Assembly (NCBI GenBank): GCA_946552115.1
Contig: CAMNRH010000010.1
Location: 1-64,000 of the forward strand
Origin: an uncultured Lachnospiraceae bacterium
Lineage (GTDB): Bacteria; Bacillota; Clostridia; Lachnospirales; Lachnospiraceae
Length of the DNA: 64,000 nt
Direction of reading: 5' to 3'
This document shows, one piece after another, positions 8,951-17,960 of this stretch (position 1 is its first letter; each line of letters opens with the position of its first letter). Both the position numbers and the translations under genes were made by a program. The notes beneath the pieces were generated by a model that had not been told where the DNA came from, ran no database searches, and worked only from the letters and a program-made list of their open reading frames with translations.

Positions 8951-10312
8951 ATGAAAAAGAAACTACTCAGTATTGCGCTTGCACTGACCATGACAGTATC
9001 ACTGGCAGCCTGCGGCGGGAACAAAGGCGGAGACGGCGGCGGAGGAGCTGATGCAGAGGTTCCGACCATTGACAAGATTAACGCAGACGACTACAAGGAT
9101 TTGAAAGCGGACATTAAGATTTTGACTGACCGTACAGATATCGTAGATACGGTATACAAAGGATATGCAGACCAGTTTCATGAGAAATATCCGAATATTA
9201 CAGTTACATACGAAGCGATTACTGATTATGCAGAGTCTGTAACTCGCCGTCTGACGAACGGTGACTGGGGAGACATCTGCTTTATCCCTGCTACGGTTGA
9301 AAAGAGCGAGCTGGAAACCTACTTTACGCCGATGGGTGATTATGAGACTTTAAACGGAATTTATAATTTTGTTACAGAAAAGACTTACAACAATACAGTT
9401 TACGGTATTCCGAACGGCGGTACGGCAGGCGGCGTTGCATATAACAAAAAGGTTTGGGCAGACGCAGGTATTACAGAACTTCCGACAACCCCGGAGGAGT
9501 TTCTGAAAGACTTAAAGCTTATTAAGGATAAAACAGATGCGGTTCCGCTTTATACAAACTTTTCTGCAGGCTGGACAATGGGAGCGTGGAATGATTACGT
9601 AGGCATTGCGTCTAATGCAGATGCTGATTACAAAAATAATAAGCTGCTTCACCAGAAAGATCCGTTTTCAAAGAATGATGAGATGAGCGGCCCTTATGCG
9701 GTATTCTATACCTTATATGAAGCAGTCGCGCAGAAGCTGGTGGAAGAGGATCCGGCGTCCAGCGACTGGGAGTCCTCGAAAGGCATGATTAACAATGGCG
9801 AGATAGCTACAATGGTGCTTGGCTCCTGGTGCGTACAGCAGTTTAAGGATTCGGGCGACCATCCGGATGATATCGGATACTTTCCGTTCCCGATTACTGT
9901 AGCAGGAAAGCAGGCGGCTTCTTCGGGAGGAAATTATGCTTACGGAATTAATAACAAGGCGAGCGGGGACAATCAGATTGCAGCAATGCTGTATGTAAAA
10001 TGGTTATTAGAGGAATCGCCGATTTTCGCTGATGAGGGAAGTATTCCGGCGCTTAAAGGCGAACCGCTTCCGGATTCTCTTGCGGAATTCGAGGGAGTTG
10101 AGCTTCTTTCTGACAATGCGCCTAAGGAGGGTGAAGAGAGCCTGTACGATGATTTGAGAAATACCGCGGAAGTGTTAAGCGGCGACTATCCGGTATGCGA
10201 GGTTCTTGAAGCGGCGCTCTATGACAGCAAGAAATTAGATGATTTGATGAACGAGTGGAATCAGAAGTGGACGAGTGCTCAGGAGAGTTTCGGAGTAGAA
10301 ATTACAGAGTAG
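8951..10312 (+). CDS. sugar ABC transporter substrate-binding lipoprotein
   Basis: An extracytoplasmic binding protein of 453 aa (solute-binding protein family 1). It starts with a lipoprotein signal: a Lys-rich start, a hydrophobic stretch and the lipobox LAAC with Cys21, then a Gly/Asp-rich flexible linker. The mature part shows family features such as 'SGGNYAYGINN' late in the chain. A clear GGAGG site precedes the ATG. It is followed by two MalF/MalG-type permeases. No ATPase gene is in the operon, so a shared MsmK-type ATPase elsewhere is likely. Given the downstream beta-mannoside enzymes, the ligand is inferred to be manno-oligosaccharides. Confidence 0.9.
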   Translation: MKKKLLSIALALTMTVSLAACGGNKGGDGGGGADAEVPTIDKINADDYKDLKADIKILTDRTDIVDTVYKGYADQFHEKYPNITVTYEAITDYAESVTRRLTNGDWGDICFIPATVEKSELETYFTPMGDYETLNGIYNFVTEKTYNNTVYGIPNGGTAGGVAYNKKVWADAGITELPTTPEEFLKDLKLIKDKTDAVPLYTNFSAGWTMGAWNDYVGIASNADADYKNNKLLHQKDPFSKNDEMSGPYAVFYTLYEAVAQKLVEEDPASSDWESSKGMINNGEIATMVLGSWCVQQFKDSGDHPDDIGYFPFPITVAGKQAASSGGNYAYGINNKASGDNQIAAMLYVKWLLEESPIFADEGSIPALKGEPLPDSLAEFEGVELLSDNAPKEGEESLYDDLRNTAEVLSGDYPVCEVLEAALYDSKKLDDLMNEWNQKWTSAQESFGVEITE

Positions 10313-10335
10313 AGATTACAGAAAAAGCTTTGAAG

Positions 10336-10361
10336 AAGGAGTCCGAGAAGCCGGGCTCCTT
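10336..10361 (+). promoter_or_regulatory. intercistronic hairpin between binding protein and permeases
   Basis: A 10-bp stem (AAGGAGTCCG / CGGGCTCCTT, one G.U pair) with a 6-nt loop lies between the binding-protein and first permease genes, with only a short T run after it. Such stems often raise binding-protein mRNA over permease mRNA by partial termination or 3' protection. That role is inferred here. Confidence 0.6.
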
Positions 10362-10390
10362 TCCGAATTTAAAGCTGAAAGGAGAAGACA

Positions 10391-11380
10391 ATGGAAAAAC
10401 AATCCTTTAAGAAATGGATCGGCACTAGGAAGGTGCAGCGGAGACTGGTAATCTTTACTTTTATGTTTATACCGCTTTTGCTCCTTTTGTTATTTACTTA
10501 TATTCCTTTTGTTAAAATGATTCAGTTCAGTTTTTATAATATGAAATATCTGGGCGACAGAATCTTTGTAGGTCTGGCCAATTATAAAGAGGTATTTCAG
10601 CGGAAAGAAATTTTTGGTTCTCTGTTTAACAGCCTTTATTACATGGCCGGAGGGGTTGTACAGCTAGCGCTTGCACTTTTCTTTGCGACTATGCTTGTAT
10701 TTAAGGTGAGGGGGGAATCCGTCTTTAAAGGCGCGATGTTCTTTCCGTATCTGATTTGCGGTATTGCGGTTGGTTTTATCTTTAAATTCTTCTATGCAAG
10801 AGGAGCCGTATTGGATACCATTCTTCAGGGCCTGGGAATGAATCTTGACAACATTCCGCTGTGGCTGCAGGATCAGAGTATTAACAATATTTCGCTTGCG
10901 GCGACATCGGTATGGAGGTATACCGGGCAGAATGTAATCCTGTTTCTCGGTGCGATGATGTCTGTTGATACAGATTTGTATGAGGCAGCCTCTCTTGACG
11001 GCGCAAACAGATGGCAGCAGTTCCGTTATATTATTTTGCCAAGTATCAAGTCTATTATTGTACTGAACATTATCCTCTGTGTCAGCGGCTGCTTAAGCGC
11101 GTTCGAGCCGCCGTACGTTATCACAAACGGTACGATGGGGACGGGTACTTATTTCGTAATTATGAACCGTATCGCACATGAGAACCAGAAAGTAGGTACT
11201 GCCAGCGCGATGGCAATTGTTTTGTTAGTATTGATTATTATCTGTACAATCGGCCAGAAGCTGTTCTTCAAGTACGTGTTTGACGACGGCAGCAGCGACG
11301 AATCAAAAGCGGCGGTAAGAAAGAGAAAGAAAGCAGAAGCGCAGCGGAAAGCGGCACAGAAAAAGGGAGGCCTGGTATAA
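10391..11380 (+). CDS. sugar ABC transporter permease (MalF type)
   Basis: An inner-membrane permease of 329 aa with about six hydrophobic segments, the first near residues 22-45. The EAA loop that docks the ATPase is visible ('EAASLDGANRWQQFRYI', about residues 198-215). The C-terminal tail is very basic and Ala-rich. It partners the next gene, whose ATG directly follows its stop codon, and the upstream binding protein. It belongs to the CUT1 group of carbohydrate importers. The ribosome site AAAGGAG precedes the start. Confidence 0.92.
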   Translation: MEKQSFKKWIGTRKVQRRLVIFTFMFIPLLLLLLFTYIPFVKMIQFSFYNMKYLGDRIFVGLANYKEVFQRKEIFGSLFNSLYYMAGGVVQLALALFFATMLVFKVRGESVFKGAMFFPYLICGIAVGFIFKFFYARGAVLDTILQGLGMNLDNIPLWLQDQSINNISLAATSVWRYTGQNVILFLGAMMSVDTDLYEAASLDGANRWQQFRYIILPSIKSIIVLNIILCVSGCLSAFEPPYVITNGTMGTGTYFVIMNRIAHENQKVGTASAMAIVLLVLIIICTIGQKLFFKYVFDDGSSDESKAAVRKRKKAEAQRKAAQKKGGLV

Positions 11381-12226
11381 ATGAAAATGAAAAAAAACGC
11401 TTCATCAATTATATTTGCCATTATAAAATACGTATCATTGATTGCTGCATCAGTCGTATCCCTGGCTCCGGTTGTTGTCTGCGTCCTGACATCGTTTAAA
11501 ACGAACGATGAGTATGCGTCAACTACGGTTTTGGAATTTCCGTCGTCTTTTGCATATCTGGAAAACTTTAAGATTGCGGTTGAGAAAGCGAATATGTTAA
11601 GATGTTTTGCCAATACGGCGCTTGTGCTTATTGTAGTACTTACGGTATCCGTGTTTACAGGTTCCATGCTGGCATATGTGATTAACCGTTTTGCCTTTCC
11701 GGGAAGAAGTATGATTGAAAATCTGTTCCTGTTTGTTTCCCTGCTTCCCGGTATTGCGATGCAGGTAACAATTTACCAGATTATGTATTCTCTTGGACTG
11801 ATTAATCATCTGTACGGATACATGATTGTGCTGATGGGGACGGATATTATCTCTATTTATATCTTCCTGCAGTTTTTTGAGAATCTTCCGGTATCTCTGG
11901 ATGAATCTGCGATCATGGACGGATGTACTTATTTCGGAGTCTTTTTTAAGATTCTGTTTCCGCTTCTTAAGCCCGCGATTATGACGTCTCTGGTACTTAA
12001 GGGCGTAAGTGTGTATAACGAATATTATTCCTCCAACCTGTATCTGCAGCTGCCTGAGTTAAAGACAATTTCTACCGCGCTTTATACATTTACAGGCCCT
12101 TATGGAAATCAGTACAATTATATCTGCGCGGGTGTTCTGATTACCATTATTCCGATTTTAATTTTCTTCCTTGTATTCCAGAAGCAGGTATACAGCGGTA
12201 TGGCAAACGGAGCGGTTAAGGGCTAG
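11381..12226 (+). CDS. sugar ABC transporter permease (MalG type)
   Basis: The second permease of the importer, 281 aa with six predicted membrane segments. The EAA-like loop reads 'DESAIMDGCTYFGVFFKI' (about residues 173-190), where the usual Glu-Ala-Ala is Glu-Ser-Ala. It starts immediately after the stop of the MalF-type gene, so the two are probably translationally coupled. It forms the transmembrane channel with that partner. The GH130_2 gene follows after 26 bases. Confidence 0.92.
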   Translation: MKMKKNASSIIFAIIKYVSLIAASVVSLAPVVVCVLTSFKTNDEYASTTVLEFPSSFAYLENFKIAVEKANMLRCFANTALVLIVVLTVSVFTGSMLAYVINRFAFPGRSMIENLFLFVSLLPGIAMQVTIYQIMYSLGLINHLYGYMIVLMGTDIISIYIFLQFFENLPVSLDESAIMDGCTYFGVFFKILFPLLKPAIMTSLVLKGVSVYNEYYSSNLYLQLPELKTISTALYTFTGPYGNQYNYICAGVLITIIPILIFFLVFQKQVYSGMANGAVKG

Positions 12227-12252
12227 GTTTTTATAGGTTTAAGGAGAATAGA

Positions 12253-13275
12253 ATGAGTAATGTAAAAATATTGGCTCCTGCAGTGCCGAATGTGCCGTGG
12301 CAGGACAGACCCGAAAACTTAAACGGGGCGCCGGTATGGCGCTTCCGTGATAACCCGGTGATTGGAAGAAATCCGTCGAAGGAAGTAGCGAGAATCTTTA
12401 ATAGTGCGGTGATTCCTTATGAGGGTGAATTCATAGGCGTATTCCGCGGCGAGCAGACAAACGGTATTCCGTATATTTATCTGGGACGAAGCAGGGATGC
12501 GGTTCACTGGCAGTTTGACGAGGAAAAGATTTCGTTTACGGACGAAGAGGGAAATCCTTTTATGCCGGTATATGCATACGATCCGAGGCTTGTGAAAGTG
12601 GAAGATACTTATTACATCATCTGGTGTCAGGATTTTTACGGGGCATCAATCGGGATGGCAAAGACGGCAGACTTTAAGGTATTTACAAGAATTGAGAATC
12701 CGTTTCTTCCGTTTAATCGAAATGCGGTATTGTTTCCCAGAAAAATTAACGGCAATTTCATCATGCTGTCAAGACCGAGCGACAGCGGGCATACGCCTTT
12801 TGGTGACATCTTTATCTCGGAAAGCCCGGATCTTGTGTATTGGGGAAAGCACCGTCATGTGATGGGCAAAAGCCCGGAATGGTGGGAATCTATAAAGATT
12901 GGCGGAGGCGCGGCGCCGATTGAGACGACGGAGGGATGGCTGTTGTTTTATCACGGCGTGAGCGGAACCTGCAACGGTTATGTGTACAGCATCGGTGGGG
13001 CAATTCTTGACACCGACAATCCGTCGGTTGTGAAATACCGCTGTGAGAATTTCCTGTTGACACCGGAGGAGTGGTATGAGGAGCGGGGATTTGTTCCGAA
13101 TGTTACTTTCCCGTGTGCGACAGTTCATGACAGCGACAGCGGGAAAATTGCAATTTATTACGGGGCGGCGGATACATATGTAGGCCTGGCGTTTACGACT
13201 GCGGATGAAATCGTCGCATATATTAAGGAGCACAGCGTAGTAAGAGATACAGATAGAGAGATAGGTAAAAGGTAA
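12253..13275 (+). CDS. GH130_2 beta-1,4-mannooligosaccharide phosphorylase
   Basis: A cytoplasmic inverting phosphorylase of 340 aa with a five-bladed beta-propeller fold (family knowledge). It would release mannose-1-phosphate from the non-reducing end of beta-1,4-manno-oligosaccharides. The signature 'YAYDPRLVKVEDTYYI' carries the general-acid Asp. Phosphate-contact type residues appear in 'MLSRPSDSGHTPFGDIF' and in 'GGGAAPIETTEGWLLFYHG'. It is shorter and distinct from the GH130_1 enzyme two genes downstream, so the subgroup call rests on length and on pairing with the epimerase. The ribosome site is AAGGAG. Confidence 0.88.
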   Translation: MSNVKILAPAVPNVPWQDRPENLNGAPVWRFRDNPVIGRNPSKEVARIFNSAVIPYEGEFIGVFRGEQTNGIPYIYLGRSRDAVHWQFDEEKISFTDEEGNPFMPVYAYDPRLVKVEDTYYIIWCQDFYGASIGMAKTADFKVFTRIENPFLPFNRNAVLFPRKINGNFIMLSRPSDSGHTPFGDIFISESPDLVYWGKHRHVMGKSPEWWESIKIGGGAAPIETTEGWLLFYHGVSGTCNGYVYSIGGAILDTDNPSVVKYRCENFLLTPEEWYEERGFVPNVTFPCATVHDSDSGKIAIYYGAADTYVGLAFTTADEIVAYIKEHSVVRDTDREIGKR

Positions 13276-13282
13276 GAGAAGA

Positions 13283-14461
13283 ATGGAAAGCTTTGTAAGA
13301 GAAATAAGGCATCATTTAAAGTCGAAGCTGATTCCTTTCTGGGAAAGCCTTCGGGATGATGAATACGGCGGATATTACGGATATATGGACTATGGGCTTC
13401 AGGTGAATCGGACTTACGAAAAAGGATGTATATTAAACAGCCGCATTTTATGGTTCTTTTCGAATGCATATATGCTTCTAGGAAATGAAAGCTTAAAAGA
13501 AGAGGCAGTGCATGCCTATCAGTTTCTTCGGGACCGTTGTCTGGACGAAGAGTTCGGCGGTGTATTCTGGTCCGTGACCTATGACGGAAAGAGAAAGGAC
13601 GATACAAAGCATACGTATAATCAGGCGTTTGCGATTTATGCGTTATCTTCGTATTACAATGCGGTAAAGGATGGGGAGGCACTGGAGCTTGCGTATAAGC
13701 TCCAGCGTCTGATTGAAGAAAAATGTACGGACTCATCAGGTTATCTGGAGGCCTTTACAAGAGATTTTAAGCCGGTGGATAACGAGAAGCTTTCGGAAAA
13801 TGGCGTGATGGCGGAAAAGACAATGAATACGCTTCTTCATGTGTTTGAGGCTTATACGGAGCTTTACCGGGTAAGCCGGAAAGAAGAGGTGGCAGACCGG
13901 CTTCGGTTTATGCTGGATGTGGTGCGGGATAAGATATATAACAGAGAGCTTGGCAGACAGGAGGTATTTTTTGACAGCGAATGGAATTCTCTGATTGACC
14001 TTTATTCTTACGGACATGATATTGAGGCGGCATGGCTGATTGACAGAGGGCTTGAAATTCTGGGAGACTCCTCATATACGGAAAAGATAATTCCGATAAC
14101 AAGGGAGATAACGAAAAATATTTATGAGCGTGCGTTTTATGAAGGCGCATTGTTAAATGAAGCGGAGAATCAGACGCCGGATACGACAAGGGTGTGGTGG
14201 GTACAGGCAGAAGGGATTGTAGGATTTGTAAATGGATATCAGAAAAATCTTCAGGATACGGCATACTTGAATGCGGCTAAAAAGCTTTGGGAATATATTA
14301 CCACATATTTGATTGACAAAAGAGACGGCTCGGAATGGTTCTGGGCGGCGGATAAAAATAACTTTCCGATTCACAGGCCCATTGTGGAGCCGTGGAAATG
14401 CCCGTATCATAATGGACGTATGTGTATAGAAGTAATCAGGAGGCTTGGGCATGATACATAG
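13283..14461 (+). CDS. cellobiose 2-epimerase type enzyme (mannobiose to mannosyl-glucose)
   Basis: An (alpha/alpha)6-barrel epimerase of 392 aa in the N-acylglucosamine 2-epimerase superfamily. Conserved His motifs for proton transfer are '[14 protein letters not shown]' (about residue 112), '[11 protein letters not shown]' (about 245) and 'KCPYHNGRM' near the C-terminus. In beta-mannan loci this enzyme converts beta-1,4-mannobiose to mannosyl-glucose (EC 5.1.3.11), the substrate of the GH130_1 enzyme encoded next. The downstream gene's start lies inside this gene's last codons, so translation is probably coupled. The placement between two GH130 genes makes the mannobiose role strong, although sequence alone does not exclude N-acetylglucosamine chemistry. 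Confidence 0.88.
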   Translation: MESFVREIRHHLKSKLIPFWESLRDDEYGGYYGYMDYGLQVNRTYEKGCILNSRILWFFSNAYMLLGNESLKEEAVHAYQFLRDRCLDEEFGGVFWSVTYDGKRKDDTKHTYNQAFAIYALSSYYNAVKDGEALELAYKLQRLIEEKCTDSSGYLEAFTRDFKPVDNEKLSENGVMAEKTMNTLLHVFEAYTELYRVSRKEEVADRLRFMLDVVRDKIYNRELGRQEVFFDSEWNSLIDLYSYGHDIEAAWLIDRGLEILGDSSYTEKIIPITREITKNIYERAFYEGALLNEAENQTPDTTRVWWVQAEGIVGFVNGYQKNLQDTAYLNAAKKLWEYITTYLIDKRDGSEWFWAADKNNFPIHRPIVEPWKCPYHNGRMCIEVIRRLGHDT

Positions 14462-15635
14462 CAGATATTTTGAAGAACTTGAAAAATATGAAGCACTGCT
14501 TCACAGGGAAAGTAAAAAGAGCAGCTTTTATAACGGTATTTTTGAGCGGTTCGAATATCCGGTTCTCACAAGGGAGCATATCCCGCCGCACTGGAAATAT
14601 GATTTAAATGAAGAGGATAACCCTTATTTTATGGAGCGTCTCGGCGTGAATGCCGTTATGAATTCCGGCGCAATTGAGCTGGACGGAAAGTATTATCTGG
14701 TTGCCCGCGTAGAGGGAAATGACAGAAAATCCTTTTTCGCCGTTGCAGAAAGTGAGACGGGAGTGTCCGGCTTTCGTTTTTGGGATTATCCGGTTATCCT
14801 GCCGGATACCTGCCCGGAGGAGACAAATGTGTATGATATGCGCCTTACAAAGCATGAGGACGGATATATTTACGGAGTTTTCTGCTCCGAAAGCAAGGAT
14901 AAAAACGATGCGGATTTGTCGGCGGCGGTTGCGGAGGCAGGCATTGTAAGAACAAAGGATTTAAAGGTGTGGGAGCGTCTTGACAATCTGAAGACTTTAC
15001 GCTCGCCGCAGCAGAGAAATGTAGTGCTTCATCCGGAGTTTGTAGACGGAAAATATGCATTCTATACCCGTCCAATGGACGGCTTCATTGATACGGGAAG
15101 CGGCGGCGGGATTGGCTTCGGGCTTTGCGATGATATTGAGCATGCGGTGGTTGATGAAGAGGTTATTACGAGCAGGCGCGTCTATCACACCCTTACAGAG
15201 GCGAAAAACGGTGCAGGAGCCGTCCCGGTTAAAGGGAAAAAATGCTGGATACATATTGCCCACGGCGTGAGAAATACAGCGGCGGGCCTTCGGTATGTGC
15301 TATATGTATTTGGCACGGATTTAAAGGATCCGTCGAAAGTAATCGCAGAGCCGTCAGGGGTATTTCTGACTCCGCTTGGAAAAGAACGGGTAGGAGATGT
15401 CTCTAACGTAGTGTTCACAAACGGTGCGATTGCAAGGGAAGATGGCGTCGTATATATCTATTATGCATCCTGTGATACGAGAATGCATGTGGCTGAGACA
15501 ACGGTTGCAAAGCTTGAGGATTACCTTTTCCACACGCCGAAAGATGCGCTTCGTTCATCAGATTGTGTAAAACAAAGATGTGAATTAATTGATAAGAATA
15601 TGAAATTATTGGCGGATTTTGCAAAAGTAAAGTAA
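14451..15635 (+). CDS. GH130_1 4-O-beta-mannosyl-glucose phosphorylase
   Basis: A cytoplasmic phosphorylase of 394 aa splitting mannosyl-glucose with phosphate into mannose-1-phosphate and glucose (EC 2.4.1.281). The ATG at 14451 is chosen because AGGAGG stands 8 bases before it; it overlaps the epimerase stop region by 11 bases. The N-terminal extension (about 60 residues), '[20 protein letters not shown]', the catalytic-Asp motif '[14 protein letters not shown]' and '[18 protein letters not shown]' fit subfamily GH130_1. Its product glucose needs a kinase, which the ROK half of the gene at 19699 would supply. Confidence 0.9.
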   Translation: MIHSRYFEELEKYEALLHRESKKSSFYNGIFERFEYPVLTREHIPPHWKYDLNEEDNPYFMERLGVNAVMNSGAIELDGKYYLVARVEGNDRKSFFAVAESETGVSGFRFWDYPVILPDTCPEETNVYDMRLTKHEDGYIYGVFCSESKDKNDADLSAAVAEAGIVRTKDLKVWERLDNLKTLRSPQQRNVVLHPEFVDGKYAFYTRPMDGFIDTGSGGGIGFGLCDDIEHAVVDEEVITSRRVYHTLTEAKNGAGAVPVKGKKCWIHIAHGVRNTAAGLRYVLYVFGTDLKDPSKVIAEPSGVFLTPLGKERVGDVSNVVFTNGAIAREDGVVYIYYASCDTRMHVAETTVAKLEDYLFHTPKDALRSSDCVKQRCELIDKNMKLLADFAKVK

Positions 15636-15684
15636 CAGGGATTTATGTGAAAAACAGACAGGCCCCGGAAGAGAGCGAAGAACG

Positions 15685-16263
15685 ATGGAAAAATGGACAG
15701 CGGATATCAGGGAAAAAACAAAAGACATGAACAGAAATCAGAAAATAGAGTATATTTGCGGCTATTACTGGTACCATATCCTGATTGGCTGTATTCTTCT
15801 GGGGCTCCTCCTCCTTTTGATTTATCATATCGGATGGGGGAAGAGAGAAAAGGATTTTTCCTGTGTCATTGTCAATCAGGAGATTGATTTAAAAAGAGAC
15901 CGGGAGCTTTCTGAAAGCTTTGGTGAATTTTCGGGGCTGGATAAAAAGAAAATATCGGTAGACTCGGATTATCAGATTTCTTACGGAGATAAGAAGCTGG
16001 ATGGCGTCAACGAGAGCTCCTACGAAAAATTTTTCTTCCGCTGGTCCTCGAATGAGACCGATGCCATGATTATGCCGGAGAGCTTCTATGAGTACTGTAT
16101 AGAACAAAACGGTGAATTTTCGGAGGAAAAGCTTTATTTAAAGGATACATGGCTTAAGAAGATTTTAAGGGATGATGAAAGAGACCCGGTCTTAATTGCT
16201 TTTGCGGCGCAGTCAAAGCATAAGGAAGCCTGCCGTTTATTTCTGGAATATGTAAATAATTAA
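15685..16263 (+). CDS. single-pass membrane protein of unknown function
   Basis: I do not recognise a family for this 192-aa protein. The first 32 residues are polar, one strong membrane helix follows (about residues 33-52), and the rest (about 140 aa, probably outside) is charged with no Cys and no catalytic motif. It sits in the mannan operon directly before a YesL protein. Similar small membrane proteins next to YesL occur in clostridial sugar-transport operons (recollection, not searched). A role in importer assembly or sensing is only a guess. Confidence 0.65.
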   Translation: MEKWTADIREKTKDMNRNQKIEYICGYYWYHILIGCILLGLLLLLIYHIGWGKREKDFSCVIVNQEIDLKRDRELSESFGEFSGLDKKKISVDSDYQISYGDKKLDGVNESSYEKFFFRWSSNETDAMIMPESFYEYCIEQNGEFSEEKLYLKDTWLKKILRDDERDPVLIAFAAQSKHKEACRLFLEYVNN

Positions 16264-16293
16264 GAAATGCAAGGAAAAAGAAGGAGATGATGG

Positions 16294-16902
16294 ATGATGA
16301 AAAAGTTGAATATTGATAATCCGTTTTTTAATTTCATGGGAAGGCTTGCGGATATTGTACTTTTAAATGTTTTGTTTCTCCTTTGCTCTTTGCCGGTAGT
16401 TACAATTGGAGCTTCTCTGGCCGCTCTTTACCAGTCCTGCGATGATATGGCGGAGGGTAAGTATATCTCCGCCTTTCGTAATTTTTTCGGCGCTTTCAGA
16501 AAGTGTCTGAAAGAAAGCATAAAAATATGGCTTCTTTTTCTTTTTACAGGGTGTATCCTGATTTTTGATTTTATCTTTCTCGGAGGCGTCGGCGGGAAAG
16601 AATGGAGATTGATTGGAGTGGGCATAGGGTGTCTTTTTGTGCTGTGGGAGATGATGTTTTGTTATATTTTCCCGGTGCTTCTTAAAAAAGGAGGCAGTAT
16701 CGGCAGTATGGTAAAGGAGAGCATGCTTCTTTCCGTGCGAAATTTTCCGTACACGGTCATTATGGCAGTGATGAATATGATTCCGCTTGTCTGTTTTGTA
16801 TTGAGCGCCGAGGTGCTGGTATTGGTTACGCCGCTTTATCTTATCTTTGGTTTTGGGCTTACAGCGTTTGTTAATACTGGTTTTTTAAGGAGATGCGTAT
16901 GA
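16294..16902 (+). CDS. YesL-family (DUF624) membrane protein
   Basis: A membrane protein of 202 aa with five or six hydrophobic segments. The opening 'NIDNPFFNFMGRLADIVLLN' is typical of the YesL family, which is regularly found in carbohydrate-use operons of Firmicutes but has no settled function. AAGGAG lies 7 bases upstream of the ATG. The stop codon overlaps the esterase start as ATGA, a sign of translational coupling. It probably helps the ABC importer or its regulation; that is inference from family context. Confidence 0.85.
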   Translation: MMKKLNIDNPFFNFMGRLADIVLLNVLFLLCSLPVVTIGASLAALYQSCDDMAEGKYISAFRNFFGAFRKCLKESIKIWLLFLFTGCILIFDFIFLGGVGGKEWRLIGVGIGCLFVLWEMMFCYIFPVLLKKGGSIGSMVKESMLLSVRNFPYTVIMAVMNMIPLVCFVLSAEVLVLVTPLYLIFGFGLTAFVNTGFLRRCV

Positions 16903-17945
16903 GGATTTCATTAGATAATAAAGCGCTTGTTTATAGCGGAAGAATTGACAGGACAAATGCAAAGAGACCGGAATTTATCTTTCCGGCAACCTCTTTGCAT
17001 TTCCGGTTTTATGGGAAAAGGGCCGTGATTACAATCGAAAACAGAGGCGGCGCAGGCTGGGATTATTTTGCCGGGATTGTTGCGGACGGGGTGCAGAAAA
17101 AAGAGAAGCTTTCCCCTGACGGGATAATGAAGGTTGTTCTTGTGGATGAGAAAGAGGAAAGGGAGCATGACGTTCTTCTTTTTAAAAGGCAGGACGGCTG
17201 TCATGAGATGGCCCTTACTAAATTGGAGTTGTCGGAGGGAAGCAGACTTCTTAAAGCTCCGGAAAAGCCGAAGCGCAGAATCGAGGTGTATGGAGATTCC
17301 GTGTCGGCGGGAGAAGTATCGGAGGCCGTTTCCTGTCTGGGAAAAGAGGATCCCGGGCATACGGGGGAATATTCCAACAGCTGGTATTCTTATGCCTCAA
17401 TACTTGCCAGAAAGCTTGGCGCCGAGCTTCACAATATTTCGCGAAGCGGAATTCCCCTTTTAAACGGAAATGGATGGGTGATGCCGCCTTTCTATCCGGG
17501 GATGGAGACGCTATGGGATAAGCTGCATTTTTATCCGGAGACAGGAGCGTATACGCGGTGGGATTTTGGCGCGTATGTGCCTCATCTGGTTATCGTGGCG
17601 CTTGGACAAAATGACAGTAATCCGGAGGACTATATGAAAGAGGATTCGAAAGGTTTAAGGGCTGCGTACTGGAAATATAAATATTCATGTTTTATAAAGA
17701 ACATCCGAAAGAAATATCCGCAGGCGGTGATTGTACTTACAACAACGATACTTGAGCACAGCCGCGAATGGGACGATGCTATCGAAGAGGTATGTACGAA
17801 GCTTGGGGATGACAGAGCGTTTCATTTTTTATATCAGAGAAACGGCTGCGGGACTCCGGGACATGCGCGTATTTTTGAGGCGGAGGAGATGGCCTCTGAG
17901 CTGGCGGCATATGTGGAGAGCCTTGAGGTTCCGGTGTGGGAGTGA
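16899..17945 (+). CDS. CE2-type SGNH acetyl esterase
   Basis: An intracellular esterase of 348 aa. The ATG at 16899 is preferred over 16893 because AAGGAG directly abuts the earlier one. An N-terminal jelly-roll (about 1-125) precedes an SGNH hydrolase domain: block I 'YGDSVSAGE' with the nucleophile Ser (about 132), 'ALGQNDSNPEDY' (block III, about 236), and a C-terminal 'CGTPGHARIFEAEEMA' with the His (about 322). This two-domain layout matches carbohydrate esterase family 2. In the setting it would remove acetyl groups from imported acetylated manno-oligosaccharides so the GH130 enzymes can act. Lack of a signal peptide agrees with cytoplasmic action. Confidence 0.85.
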   Translation: MRISLDNKALVYSGRIDRTNAKRPEFIFPATSLHFRFYGKRAVITIENRGGAGWDYFAGIVADGVQKKEKLSPDGIMKVVLVDEKEEREHDVLLFKRQDGCHEMALTKLELSEGSRLLKAPEKPKRRIEVYGDSVSAGEVSEAVSCLGKEDPGHTGEYSNSWYSYASILARKLGAELHNISRSGIPLLNGNGWVMPPFYPGMETLWDKLHFYPETGAYTRWDFGAYVPHLVIVALGQNDSNPEDYMKEDSKGLRAAYWKYKYSCFIKNIRKKYPQAVIVLTTTILEHSREWDDAIEEVCTKLGDDRAFHFLYQRNGCGTPGHARIFEAEEMASELAAYVESLEVPVWE

Positions 17946-17960
17946 AGCGGAAAGGAGAGA

